Assembly: GCA_021648375.1 (NCBI GenBank)
Contig: JAKISW010000012.1
Location: forward strand, 1 to 64,000
From: Devosiaceae bacterium
GTDB taxonomy: Bacteria; Pseudomonadota; Alphaproteobacteria; Rhizobiales; Devosiaceae
Direction of reading: 5' to 3'
DNA: 64,000 nucleotides
The notes beneath the pieces are model-generated. The model saw only the letters and a program-made list of their open reading frames with translations. It made no database searches and was not told the origin of the DNA. A program made the translations under genes and the position numbers. Position 1 is the stretch's first letter; every line of letters starts with the position of its first letter. Below, in pieces: positions 48,146-57,104 of this stretch.

Positions 48146-49216
48146 TTATTGTGAAATATTTGGACCAACACTGAATTCTGCATAGAGGGGAAGGTGGTCC
48201 GATCCCGTTTGCGCTCCGGTGCCAATATTTTGCATAAATACTTCTTCACTGGCCAAAATATGATCAATGGATAAAAACGGTATGGTTTCGCGCCAGCCAT
48301 CCAGATATAAAAGTTTTGGATAGGTCAGCAACCCTTGCGAATGTCGAATTAAACCGGTGTCGTCAGTAAACTTGTCCATGGCGAACGACCAGCCGGTGGA
48401 GTTGAAATCACCCGCGACTACAATCGGACCTTCGATTTTATTGATTTCCTCTGTCAGCTCTTCCCATTCACCTTGTTTGCGCGCTGACATGGCATCAATT
48501 TTTTCTCCCATATCAAGCGCTTCATTGAACAGGGGATTGATCTGAATTGGCCAGTTAAGATGAGTTACCACCATCGTATATTCATTGTTATCTTCGTCTT
48601 TGAGGCTGGCGATTATTCTTGCTGCCGGATTATTAAATCTGCTGGGATCGCTGGCGCAGCTGGTGCCATCTTCTATGCTGAATTCGGTTTTTGAATAAAG
48701 CGCGATAAATGAGCGCTTGCGCCCCCCGCAACGCAAAAAATATGGGTATTTTTCAACAATCCTTGGGTGCAGGGCTTGTTGCTGATCCGGGAAATATTCC
48801 TGCAAAGCGATAATGTCCGGGTTTTGTGCATCAATTATATTGGCCATACGTTTCATATCATAATTCAGGCCAAACATATTGTTGCTCATCAGTCTGATAA
48901 TTGGCTGGGCGCCGGGTGCATTTGGCTCATATAAAATCCCGCGTAATTGTTCTGGAACAACAGTGATTGCTGAAAGTAAAAACCCGATTGCTCCCACCAC
49001 CAGAATTTTCCCCCGCAATGGGCTTTTGATAAAAATCAGTGCAGACAGGACCAGCAATATCAGGGTGCTTAAAAATAATATGATCTGAAAATGATTGAAT
49101 GCATCAAATATCGGACTGGCAAAACCAAAAAATGCCGCGACGGATGCCATAGTCACCCCAATCACTGCCAGTCCCAGGCCAAGCCTGAATAAAAATAAAA
49201 AAACTCGTATGATCAA
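48146..49216 (-). CDS. Membrane-anchored endonuclease/exonuclease/phosphatase family protein
   Basis: A 356-residue protein with three N-terminal membrane helices (about residues 4-30, 34-58, 66-86) and a C-terminal EEP domain facing the periplasm or cytoplasm. Active-site signatures are 'RLMSNNMFGLNYD', the Glu of 'IALQEYFPDQ', 'VAGDFNSTGWSFAM', 'SIDHILAS' and 'GSDHLPLYAEF'. It is unrelated in operon context to the soluble EEP gene at 4.6 kb. The substrate is unknown. A near-palindrome lies 25 bp upstream of its start. Confidence 0.85.
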   Translation of the reverse strand: MIIRVFLFLFRLGLGLAVIGVTMASVAAFFGFASPIFDAFNHFQIILFLSTLILLVLSALIFIKSPLRGKILVVGAIGFLLSAITVVPEQLRGILYEPNAPGAQPIIRLMSNNMFGLNYDMKRMANIIDAQNPDIIALQEYFPDQQQALHPRIVEKYPYFLRCGGRKRSFIALYSKTEFSIEDGTSCASDPSRFNNPAARIIASLKDEDNNEYTMVVTHLNWPIQINPLFNEALDMGEKIDAMSARKQGEWEELTEEINKIEGPIVVAGDFNSTGWSFAMDKFTDDTGLIRHSQGLLTYPKLLYLDGWRETIPFLSIDHILASEEVFMQNIGTGAQTGSDHLPLYAEFSVGPNISQ

Positions 49217-49240
49217 TTTTTTGTTCCCGTTTGGCCAATC

Positions 49241-49256
49241 TAGGGTCAGGACCCTA
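49241..49256. promoter_or_regulatory. Short inverted repeat upstream of the EEP membrane protein gene
   Basis: TAGGGTC and GACCCTA arms meet across AG, within a larger imperfect symmetry bounded by GGCC at both ends. The place, just before the start at 49216, suits an operator. Low support. Confidence 0.3.
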
Positions 49257-49336
49257 ATTATGGCCAGGATTTATACCAGTAAAGTAACAACGCGGTGAAG
49301 TTGCATCGCTTAAATTTTGAACAGCAGAGAGATTAC

Positions 49337-50098
49337 TCAGGTCCCATTGCCTGTCTGGTCACTTGCTTCATAATCAACCCATCCAAAATTTGAAGATTGA
49401 ACCTGCAATGGTGTAAATTGAGACTTATAGTTCATTTTTGTTGATCCCTCCACGAGGTATCCCAGATAGACAAAACCAAGTCTGGCCTGCCGGGCGCGCG
49501 CTATATGATCAAGAACCATAAAATTTCCAAGGCTGCGAGTTTTCAGGTCCGGGTCAAAAAAGCTGTAAACCATCGAATATCCGTCGGTCATATTGTCACT
49601 GAGCGAAACCGCCACCAGTTTGCCGCCCTTTTCATCCTCGGATCGAAGGCGATATTCAACCACCGAGGTGCTAACGGCTGTATCCTCTATCATATCCTGA
49701 TAATCTTCTTCGCTCATTTGCGTCATTCCACCACCATTGTGGCGGGTGTTCAAATAACGCGAAAAAATTTCGAATTGTTCATCACTGGCGTGGGGTTCAA
49801 TCACACTCACATCTAAATCCTGATTAGCTCTGATAATTCTGCGATGGCGTTTGCCAGCAACAAATTTACCAACACAAACCCGCGCTGACATGCAAGCGGA
49901 ACAATTCTCACAGCTTGGGCGATATATGAGGTTTTGTGATCGTCTGAAGCCGTTATCAGCCAGCAACTGGTGCAATCCCTGCGAACGGCGCCCCAAAAGA
50001 TGGGTGAACATTTTACGTTCCTGCCGATCCGCAAGGTATGGGCAGGGTGAGGGGGCCGTAAGATAAAACTGGGTTGCCTCAGGGGGCGATACACTCAT
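49337..50098 (-). CDS. bpt: Leucyl-(aspartyl/arginyl)-protein transferase, Bpt type
   Basis: A 253-residue N-degron enzyme that adds leucine to proteins with acidic N-terminal residues, marking them for ClpAP. 'PCPYLADRQERKMFTHL', the Cys cluster 'CENCSACMSARVCV' and 'LGFVYLGYLVEGSTKMNYK' are family hallmarks. The gene converges on nothing and follows the SLC13 gene in the same direction with 42 bp between. Confidence 0.93.
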   Translation of the reverse strand: MSVSPPEATQFYLTAPSPCPYLADRQERKMFTHLLGRRSQGLHQLLADNGFRRSQNLIYRPSCENCSACMSARVCVGKFVAGKRHRRIIRANQDLDVSVIEPHASDEQFEIFSRYLNTRHNGGGMTQMSEEDYQDMIEDTAVSTSVVEYRLRSEDEKGGKLVAVSLSDNMTDGYSMVYSFFDPDLKTRSLGNFMVLDHIARARQARLGFVYLGYLVEGSTKMNYKSQFTPLQVQSSNFGWVDYEASDQTGNGT

Positions 50099-50140
50099 TG
50101 ATTTTCTCCAGCCTCAAGTTATTGGCCTTAGATTTTTGCT

Positions 50141-51982
50141 CTAAAATGGCACTCCATAATACCATGGAGCTACAATTGAAAATACAATCCAGACGATTAT
50201 CACCAGTGGCGAGCCAACCATGATGAAGTCCCTGAATCGATAATGCCCGGCCCCCATAACCAGAAGGTTTGTCTGGTATCCAATGGGGGTGGCAAAAGAA
50301 GCATTGGCCCCAAGAATAACCGAAACAATAAGCGGTAACGGATCCATACCGATTTCTGCCGCCGCCGCAATTGCAATGGGTGTAAACAAAATCGCTGTGG
50401 CATTGTTGGACATGAAATTTGTCAACACCGCGACCAGCAAAAATAATCCTGCCATAAACATGCCTGGCGAGACCCCAGCCAGAGAGTTGATGGCGCTTTG
50501 AGCAATAAAATCCGCTCCTCCAGTGGCTGACATTGCAAATGCCATGGCGATGGATGAGGCCACCAGCATGACGATTTTGCGATCAATTGCTCTGGCTGCC
50601 TGCCGTACATTTAGACAACCGCCCCCAATCATTAAAAAAGCACCTGCAACTGCTGCAACAACCATGGGCACGACACCGCTGGCAATGACAGCAATTGTTG
50701 CAATAAAAATTATCTGAGCCTTCAAAGCCATGCCATGGGGCTGCACCTCGGTGCCGCTCCATTCCATTACCAAAAGGTCCCGCAACCCGCGCAGACGCGA
50801 AATTGCACTGCGCTGGCCTGATATAAGCAAAACATCACCCGCCTCAATTCTGATCTGGCTCAGGGTCTGTCGCGGCATTCTGCTTCGTCTTTCAATGCCA
50901 AGAATGGTGCATTCATGCAGTGCGGCAAATCCGGCCTGATCAACCACATTGTTTACCATGCGCGAACCGGGAGGAACCAGCGCTTCGTATAGCAAAATTG
51001 CTCCTTCCCCTTCAGCAATTGCCGGGGTTGCATCCCCATTATGCTCAAATGCCCGCCATGATTTTAGGGCATCCGTAAGTGCGTTGCGGGTTGCAGCAAT
51101 TATAAGAGTGTCCCCGGTGCGCAAAACTATGTCGTCAAACGGGGGCAAAAAATCCTCCAGACCTCGCCTGACTGAACGTACGGTAAAACTTGTCAGATTG
51201 GGAAACATTCCAGCAACGGTTCTATCTCCAATTAATGGATGCCCCGGCGTCAGACGGATTTCCGTTAAGAATTGAGTCGAACGAGACGGATTTTTCGACG
51301 GCGTATCTTTTTGATTGTCGGGCACAAACAATGGGGCAATGAACAATACATATATGCCCCCGACCAGTGCCATGGCCAGGCCGGGAACCGCAAAAGAAAA
51401 GAACCCGATTTCCACTCCCGCTTCGCGCGCTGCCCCGGCTGCCAGCAGGTTGGTTGACGAGCCGAGCAGGGTCATCATCCCTCCAAGAATTGTTATGTAG
51501 CTCAGGGGCATCATATATTTTGCGCTGGATATTTTTCTGCGCTTAAGGATTGAAGCCAATACGGGAATAAAAACCACAACCACTGGTGTATTATTGACAA
51601 TTGAACTGGCGGCCCCGGCAATAATCAGCAAAAATATCACTACCAGAATGGGATATTTCGGCCAAAGGTTTCCCAGATATTCAGCAAGCGAGGCCATGGC
51701 CTCGGTCTGAATAAGACCCTGTCCAATCACCAGCAGGGCCAAAATTGTAATCAGGGCCGGATTTGAAAAACCGCGCAACAACTCACCCGGCTCAATTCCA
51801 CTTGCCGGCAATAATGCCCCAACCAGCATAAGCGCAACGATTGCGCCAAGGGATACCAGTTCAATGGCCGCCAGTTCCATGGCATAAAATACCATTGTCA
51901 GAACAATAACAGCAAATACCAGGCCCATAGCTAGACTGTTAGAAATAGCCAACTGGTTTGAATCGGTAAAAATCTCAATCAT
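50141..51982 (-). CDS. SLC13-type anion transporter with central TrkA-C domains
   Basis: A 613-residue protein. The N-terminal half has about six membrane helices with 'IVNNTPVVVVFIPVL', then two TrkA-C (RCK_C) ligand-binding domains at about residues 215-300 and 305-390, then a second membrane half with 'NFMSNNATAILFTPIAIA'. This is the SLC13/DASS family, which imports sulfate, citrate, succinate or other anions with sodium. The SNNA/VNNTP hairpin motifs bind the cation and substrate. Substrate undetermined. Confidence 0.88.
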   Translation of the reverse strand: MIEIFTDSNQLAISNSLAMGLVFAVIVLTMVFYAMELAAIELVSLGAIVALMLVGALLPASGIEPGELLRGFSNPALITILALLVIGQGLIQTEAMASLAEYLGNLWPKYPILVVIFLLIIAGAASSIVNNTPVVVVFIPVLASILKRRKISSAKYMMPLSYITILGGMMTLLGSSTNLLAAGAAREAGVEIGFFSFAVPGLAMALVGGIYVLFIAPLFVPDNQKDTPSKNPSRSTQFLTEIRLTPGHPLIGDRTVAGMFPNLTSFTVRSVRRGLEDFLPPFDDIVLRTGDTLIIAATRNALTDALKSWRAFEHNGDATPAIAEGEGAILLYEALVPPGSRMVNNVVDQAGFAALHECTILGIERRSRMPRQTLSQIRIEAGDVLLISGQRSAISRLRGLRDLLVMEWSGTEVQPHGMALKAQIIFIATIAVIASGVVPMVVAAVAGAFLMIGGGCLNVRQAARAIDRKIVMLVASSIAMAFAMSATGGADFIAQSAINSLAGVSPGMFMAGLFLLVAVLTNFMSNNATAILFTPIAIAAAAEIGMDPLPLIVSVILGANASFATPIGYQTNLLVMGAGHYRFRDFIMVGSPLVIIVWIVFSIVAPWYYGVPF

Positions 51983-52161
51983 GATATTTTCATCATGGCC
52001 CTAATGAGCCCGTCATCCAAGCCCGGATTAAGGTTTATATGGTGATTTGCACCTGCAATTACACGAATCAAAACATGCAATAATCGGCATATATCATTGA
52101 TTTATCGACGGTTTTTAAAGGCAGAGATGTTTAAAAGTGGATAATTCTACCCAGAAACGAT

Positions 52162-52656
52162 CTAAATAGCTTCACTTGCCCAATGGCGATCCATGGGTGA
52201 GCGGCGCACCATCAATACGCCCACAATCAGATCATGCAGCATTTGCCGACGAGGCATAAACAGCGCCACCATTAGCGAAAAGGGGGCTAAAACCCAGCAG
52301 GTAATCCAAAAAACCAACGGATGGGCAAATGCTCTCCATCCATCAAGAGGCTGACCTCTGGCTGGGGTTAAAACAATATCCATCATGCCCATGCCAACGG
52401 TGGCCCGTTTTTGCGAGCCAAGAGTTAGTGCATAATAGCCAACGATGGAAACCGGTACTGCAAAGATTAAAGCAGGCAGGGCAAGTCCCAAAGTGACGAT
52501 CCCGGCAACAAGTCCCAATATCATCACCGCCGAAACGATGAACGCCAAAATTAACAGATCAATGACATAGGCAAACATTCGCCTTTTCAGCAAACCATCA
52601 AACAATTCTGGAAAAGATTGCGGATCGGGCAAATCATTACCTGCGTTTTGTGCCAT
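52162..52656 (-). CDS. RDD family membrane protein
   Basis: A 164-residue protein with about three membrane helices. 'KRRMFAYVIDLLILA' carries the Arg and Asp (in variant form) that name the RDD family. ATG 52656 is chosen because the longer frame begins with TTG at 52737 and has no good ribosome-binding site. Function is unclear; some RDD proteins act in ion transport. Placed beside bpt and near ldtR/glyA as in relatives, but hemB, often nearby, is not seen. Confidence 0.8.
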   Translation of the reverse strand: MAQNAGNDLPDPQSFPELFDGLLKRRMFAYVIDLLILAFIVSAVMILGLVAGIVTLGLALPALIFAVPVSIVGYYALTLGSQKRATVGMGMMDIVLTPARGQPLDGWRAFAHPLVFWITCWVLAPFSLMVALFMPRRQMLHDLIVGVLMVRRSPMDRHWASEAI

Positions 52657-52868
52657 CTGGTTTTGCCCGCTTTGTTGTGACCGGTTAAGAATATTACTTG
52701 TGGCAGCAAAGATTGTGTTATTTGCCAAAGATTTCAAGTCATTTAGAAAAATGATCTTGATTTTTAGCTATGTTTTCATTCCCCAAACTAGATTTTAACA
52801 TTCAATTTGTTGCCACAAAACTGCAAAAAGGATAGGGGAGGCTTAAAGAACATTGGAGCTGCCAAAAA

Positions 52869-53240
52869 ATGATCAACAAACTTACCCCGGCGATTGCCTT
52901 TTTGGCGCTATTGGGTGGGATTTATGATGTAGGTCGACTGGCCGGGTTCGGCCTTGGCTCTGAAGACCCGTTGCAGGTCTATTCGATTTCCGGCTTCACT
53001 CTGCTTGGAGTGTTTGCAATTGCCAGAATTTTCTCTGCCGTTGGCATGTGGATAAAATCAAATTGGGGAACTCCGCTATTATTTGGAACCACACTTATTG
53101 AGTTGTCCATCTTTTTATCTGGCGTGGCAGTTATTGACATTGGAATTTTTGGGTTTGCATTTCGTTTGATCCAATTGACAGGATCTTTGATGATCTTGGT
53201 AATTTTATACAGGATATGGCATAGCGGCAGACACGACTAA
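52869..53240 (+). CDS. Small membrane protein of unknown function
   Basis: A 123-residue protein with four probable membrane helices (about residues 5-24, 40-60, 68-88 and 94-115). I do not recognise the family. 'LLGGIYDVGRL' and 'IGIFGFAFRLIQLTGS' are the most distinctive stretches. It has its own spacing on either side and could be a single gene. Confidence 0.72.
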   Translation: MINKLTPAIAFLALLGGIYDVGRLAGFGLGSEDPLQVYSISGFTLLGVFAIARIFSAVGMWIKSNWGTPLLFGTTLIELSIFLSGVAVIDIGIFGFAFRLIQLTGSLMILVILYRIWHSGRHD

Positions 53241-53405
53241 GGTTTTTCTAAATATACTGCCAGCTTTTGGTGTTTGGTTTTCTTCTTAAAAGTTTATGCT
53301 TTGCAAAAAGTAAAATGGTTTACCTTTGGTCAATTGTGGGTTTACCAATTATTCAGGTTACAAATTTATGACCATAGGTAAGGATTTAGAAAGCCAAAAA
53401 CACAA

Positions 53406-53424
53406 ACTATCTCAGTAAGATAGT
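53406..53424. promoter_or_regulatory. 19-bp palindrome upstream of the MarR-family gene
   Basis: ACTATCT (53406-53412) and AGATAGT (53418-53424) are perfect arms around CAGTA. It is 95 bp before the LdtR-like start, in the right place for autoregulation by a MarR dimer. No experiment supports it. Confidence 0.5.
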
Positions 53425-53519
53425 GTTAAGTTTGAATCTTAAACCGATCTTATTTCTCCCCCACTACATTGCCCCTAACAGACACGGAAAAATTCGTGCG
53501 TTTTACAGTGAGGCATATT

Positions 53520-54029
53520 ATGAATTTCAAATCGAACACAGCGCAGGTGATAGAGGACGGGCCAGAGGCTCGCACTAAACCTTTATATATTGAAGCCGTA
53601 TCCAGAGTGGAGCGGCTTCATCGCCGGCTTCTTGATCTGATAAAAGATGAATTTGATCGCATGTCCTGGGATGACATTAATCCAACCCAGGCCATATTGA
53701 TGTTTAACATTGGTGATGCTGAGCTTACCGCCGGAGAATTACGCTCCAGGGGTTATTATCTTGGTTCCAACGTCTCTTACAACCTTAAAAAACTGGTTGA
53801 TATGGGCTATATTTTCCAGGAACGCTCAAGAGCTGATCGCCGTTCTGTCCGCATCAAGCTTTCCCCAAAGGGTGAAGAGGTGGCCGAAGTTATTGACGAA
53901 CTTTACGATCGTCACATGGCCTCCATCGAAAAGGTTGGTGGTCTGGGCGCGGATGAGTTTGAGAAATTGAATAAATCCCTTGGGCAGCTGGAACGTTTCT
54001 GGGTCGATCAGATCCTTTATAAGCTTTAA
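53520..54029 (+). CDS. ldtR: MarR-family regulator, LdtR-like
   Basis: A 169-residue winged-helix regulator. The DNA-binding segment is 'ELRSRGYYLGSNVSYNLKKL' and the wing 'ERSRADRRSVRIKLSPKGE'. It resembles LdtR of Liberibacter and Hyphomicrobiales, which controls L,D-transpeptidase and stress genes. An in-frame ATG lies at 53469, but ATG 53520, with GTGAGG upstream, gives the typical N-terminus. Position upstream of glyA is characteristic. Confidence 0.85.
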   Translation: MNFKSNTAQVIEDGPEARTKPLYIEAVSRVERLHRRLLDLIKDEFDRMSWDDINPTQAILMFNIGDAELTAGELRSRGYYLGSNVSYNLKKLVDMGYIFQERSRADRRSVRIKLSPKGEEVAEVIDELYDRHMASIEKVGGLGADEFEKLNKSLGQLERFWVDQILYKL

Positions 54030-54064
54030 TTTCTCAGAAAAGCTGAAAACGTACTGAATAAAAT

Positions 54065-54115
54065 GAGACGGGTTTTTCCCGCTCCTTAAACGCTGATCAA
54101 TGATTGGCGTTTTTG
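54065..54115 (+). terminator. Probable terminator region after ldtR
   Basis: Two stems follow the stop: GAG-CGGG/CCCG-CTC (54065-54084, one bulge, T5 loop) and AAACGC/GCGTTT (54088-54112) ending in TTTTT. Either could act as an intrinsic terminator. The second is weaker, with a 13-nt loop. Confidence 0.45.
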
Positions 54116-54262
54116 GCGTTTTCTGGTTGTTTTTGCTCAAAACAGGTCCGTAAATTGCCCAAGTGCTGCCCCTAAGCCTTGATGTTTACGTCGCGTTGAA
54201 TAAAAATCATGCCGATTCTAAGGATTTTATTCTGGATTTGAAATGAACAAAGTAGACTTGAT

Positions 54263-54460
54263 GTGAAAAAACAAGACGAGCAGCGTGAGATTTACTTCGA
54301 ATTTATTTCGATAGGTAAGCAGATCAGGGTTGCCGCAATTGATCCGGATACCGGAGCCGAAGTGGTAATAATTGCCCCCGCCAGCGCTTCCCAACTTGAT
54401 ATGCAGCGCATTGCTACTGCCAAACTAATGCGCAAACTTGAGCGGGATCAAAATTCCTGA
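54263..54460 (+). CDS. Conserved small protein upstream of glyA (DUF6898-like)
   Basis: A 65-residue protein starting at GTG 54263. It reads 'YFEFISIGKQIRVAAIDPDT' followed by 'EVVIIAPASASQLDMQRIAT', a pattern I associate with a short conserved family lying before glyA in alphaproteobacteria. Function is unknown. No obvious SD precedes it. The family name is from memory and should be checked. Confidence 0.65.
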   Translation: MKKQDEQREIYFEFISIGKQIRVAAIDPDTGAEVVIIAPASASQLDMQRIATAKLMRKLERDQNS

Positions 54461-54643
54461 TCGTTAAAAATTCAGACCAGCTGATTTGCGCCGAATAATT
54501 CGCTGAATTTATATTCCTGGCTCTTGTTCATTTTGCTTGAATGTTTCCTTGGATCATTGCTTGGGTTGGCGCTTCTTGTGTGATAAGCGGTTTTTGAAAA
54601 TATTTTTGTTTCCAAACCATTTCAATTAAATTGTGAGATCAAA

Positions 54644-55966
54644 ATGAGCGTAAAAACTCCAGTTTCAAGCAAGAACACTGCCCCTTCAGCCTCAGCTTTT
54701 TTTACCCGTTCATTGGCTGATGCTGATCCTGATATTTTCGCAGCAATTAGTCTGGAGCACGGGCGTCAGCAGGATGAGTTGGAGCTGATCGCTTCAGAAA
54801 ACATAGTTTCTGCGGCGGTCATGCAGGCTCAGGGCACATTGCTGACCAACAAATATGCGGAAGGCTATCCGGGGCGTCGCTACTATGGCGGCTGCCAATA
54901 TGTTGATATGGTTGAAACTCTGGCAATTGATCGGGCCAAAAAGCTGTTTGGCGCCGAGTTTGTAAATGTGCAGCCAAATTCAGGTTCTCAGGCCAATCAG
55001 GCGGTGTTTTTGGCCCTGTTGCAGCCCGGTGATACTTTTATGGGTCTTGATCTGAAGTCCGGTGGTCACTTGACCCACGGATCTCCTGTAAATGTTTCAG
55101 GCAAATGGTTTGATGTGGTGTCTTACGACGTGCGCGAAGATGATCACCTGATTGATATGGACGAGGTTGAAGCCGCTGCAAAAAAACATAAGCCAAAACT
55201 GATTATTGCTGGTGGATCGGCCTATTCGCGTTATTGGGATTTTGCCCGTTTTCGCCGGATTGCCGATGAAATCGGGGCTATTTTGATGGTTGATATGGCC
55301 CATATTGCCGGGCTTGTTGCTGGCGGGGTTCATCCATCCCCGGTTCCCCATGCCCATGTAACAACCACAACCACCCATAAAACCCTGCGTGGTCCTCGCG
55401 GTGGTATGATCCTGTGTAATGACGCTGCTATCGCCAAAAAAATAAACTCTGCGGTTTTTCCCGGCTTGCAGGGCGGCCCGTTAATGCATGTGATTGCTGC
55501 AAAAGCGGTGGCTTTTAAAGAAGCGCTTAGTGATGATTTTAAAGATTATGCCGCTCAGGTAGTAAAAAATGCTCAGGCCTTGAGTGCTTCGCTGGTGAAT
55601 AATGGTCTGGATGTGATCTCAGGGGGAACCGATAATCATTTGATGCTGGTCGATCTGCGCAAAAAAAATGCCACAGGAAAACGCGCTGAGGCCGGTTTGG
55701 GCCGCGCCTTTATCACCTGTAATAAAAACGGCATTCCCTTTGACCCGGAAAAACCCTTTGTGACTTCAGGCATCAGACTTGGCAGCCCGGCCGGAACCAC
55801 CAGAGGTTTGGGCACTAAAGAGTTTACTCAGATTGGGGAAATGATTGTCGAAGTGCTCGATGGTCTGCGTGCGGTTGAAATTGACAAAGCCAACGAAACA
55901 GTTGAAGCCATGGTGAAGGAAAAAACTATTGCCATGACAAAAAGTTTTCCAATTTACCCACGTTGA
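54644..55966 (+). CDS. glyA: Serine hydroxymethyltransferase
   Basis: A 440-residue PLP enzyme that interconverts serine and glycine with THF/methylene-THF. '[17 protein letters not shown]', '[15 protein letters not shown]' and the PLP Lys K246 in '[16 protein letters not shown]' are intact. The C-terminal tail is slightly longer than in E. coli. It supplies one-carbon units and could work with the sarcosine oxidase of this genome. Confidence 0.96.
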   Translation: MSVKTPVSSKNTAPSASAFFTRSLADADPDIFAAISLEHGRQQDELELIASENIVSAAVMQAQGTLLTNKYAEGYPGRRYYGGCQYVDMVETLAIDRAKKLFGAEFVNVQPNSGSQANQAVFLALLQPGDTFMGLDLKSGGHLTHGSPVNVSGKWFDVVSYDVREDDHLIDMDEVEAAAKKHKPKLIIAGGSAYSRYWDFARFRRIADEIGAILMVDMAHIAGLVAGGVHPSPVPHAHVTTTTTHKTLRGPRGGMILCNDAAIAKKINSAVFPGLQGGPLMHVIAAKAVAFKEALSDDFKDYAAQVVKNAQALSASLVNNGLDVISGGTDNHLMLVDLRKKNATGKRAEAGLGRAFITCNKNGIPFDPEKPFVTSGIRLGSPAGTTRGLGTKEFTQIGEMIVEVLDGLRAVEIDKANETVEAMVKEKTIAMTKSFPIYPR

Positions 55967-56001
55967 TTTATTGTTGATTTTTTTATTGCGGATCAAAACA
56001 G

Positions 56002-56463
56002 ATGCGTTGCCCCTATTGCTCAAATCTTGATACTCAGGTCAAGGATTCTCGACCAACCGAGGATTCAAATTCCATCCGCCGTCGCCGGATTTGCGCCGAT
56101 TGCGGAGGTCGGTTCACCACTTTTGAGCGGGTTCAGTTGCGCGATTTGATTGTGGTAAAAAAATCAGGCCGCAAAGTGGTTTTTGAACGTGAGAAGCTGG
56201 CCAGAAGCGTAAATACTGCCCTTAGAAAGCGCTCGGTTGAAAGCGAGAGGGTTGAACGGATGATTTCAGGCATTGTTCGTCAACTTGAAAGCCTTGGTGA
56301 GGTTGAAATCGCCTCAGAACAGATTGGCGCTTATGTTATGGATGGGCTAAAAGGACTGGACGATGTGGCCTTTGTGCGGTTTGCATCGGTTTACAAGAAT
56401 TTTTCAGCAGCTGAGGATTTTGTGTCCTTTCTTGCTGCGCTGGACGATGATGATCAGCGTTAG
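56002..56463 (+). CDS. nrdR: Transcriptional repressor NrdR
   Basis: A 153-residue repressor of ribonucleotide-reductase genes that senses ATP/dATP. The zinc ribbon '[20 protein letters not shown]' with '[18 protein letters not shown]' and an ATP-cone domain follow. It is 35 bp after glyA. In related genomes ribD, ribE and ribH come next; here nusB does. Confidence 0.95.
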   Translation: MRCPYCSNLDTQVKDSRPTEDSNSIRRRRICADCGGRFTTFERVQLRDLIVVKKSGRKVVFEREKLARSVNTALRKRSVESERVERMISGIVRQLESLGEVEIASEQIGAYVMDGLKGLDDVAFVRFASVYKNFSAAEDFVSFLAALDDDDQR

Positions 56464-56507
56464 GGTCTGCCACTAATTTGGATTTGGAATGCGCTGTGAA
56501 TCAAAAA

Positions 56508-56549
56508 ACTAACAAAAAAACTTAGCAAAAACTTAGCAAAAAACTTAGA
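56508..56549 (+). repeat. A-rich short tandem repeat before nusB
   Basis: Adenine-rich units of 11-13 bp containing ACTTAGC recur (AACTAACAAAAAA, AACTTAGCAAAA, AACTTAGCAAAAA, ACTTAG). They run into the nusB start, so no purine-rich SD of the usual kind is present. Confidence 0.7.
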
Positions 56550-57053
56550 ATGAACAAAATGAACACGAATAAATCAAAGCCATCTGCTGACAAAGAAAAG
56601 TCTAGCAAACCCCATGCCAACCAGCGTGGTGCGGCTCGCCTTGCAGCGGTGCAGGCCCTTTATCAGATGGATATTGGCGGCACGGAGTTGGGGAGCATTC
56701 TGGAACAGTTTGATACTCGCCGGGCGGGGGGAGAGGTTGAGGGTGAAGAATATTTGCCAGCTGATGTGGATTTTTTACGCCAGATAGTTTCAGGCGTACT
56801 TAAAAATCAGCTTGAAATTGACCCGTTGCTAAATCAGAAGCTGAGCGACGAATGGCACCTTACAAAAATTGATTCAACCTTAAGAGCGATACTTCGCGCC
56901 GGGGCGTTTGAGTTGCTTTATAAAAGGGATATTCCTGCAAAAGTGGTCATTAATGAATATCTGGACGTGGCCCAGGCATTTTTTGAGGGCGAAGTGCCTG
57001 CCATGGTAAACGCTGTTCTGGATAAAATTTCCAAAGAACTGCCCAAAAATTAA
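56550..57053 (+). CDS. nusB: Transcription antitermination factor NusB
   Basis: A 167-residue RNA-binding protein of the rRNA antitermination complex. 'QRGAARLAAVQALYQMDIGG' at the N-terminus and 'VVINEYLDVAQAFFEGEVP' near the C-terminus are typical. The first 20 residues are Lys/Asn/Ser-rich. ATG 56550 or ATG 56559 may be used; both lie after an A-rich repeat without a clear SD. Confidence 0.93.
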   Translation: MNKMNTNKSKPSADKEKSSKPHANQRGAARLAAVQALYQMDIGGTELGSILEQFDTRRAGGEVEGEEYLPADVDFLRQIVSGVLKNQLEIDPLLNQKLSDEWHLTKIDSTLRAILRAGAFELLYKRDIPAKVVINEYLDVAQAFFEGEVPAMVNAVLDKISKELPKN

Positions 57054-57104
57054 ACGGCCTGAAAACTAATTGGTCTGCAATTCATGTGATAAGTAGTCAC
57101 GATA

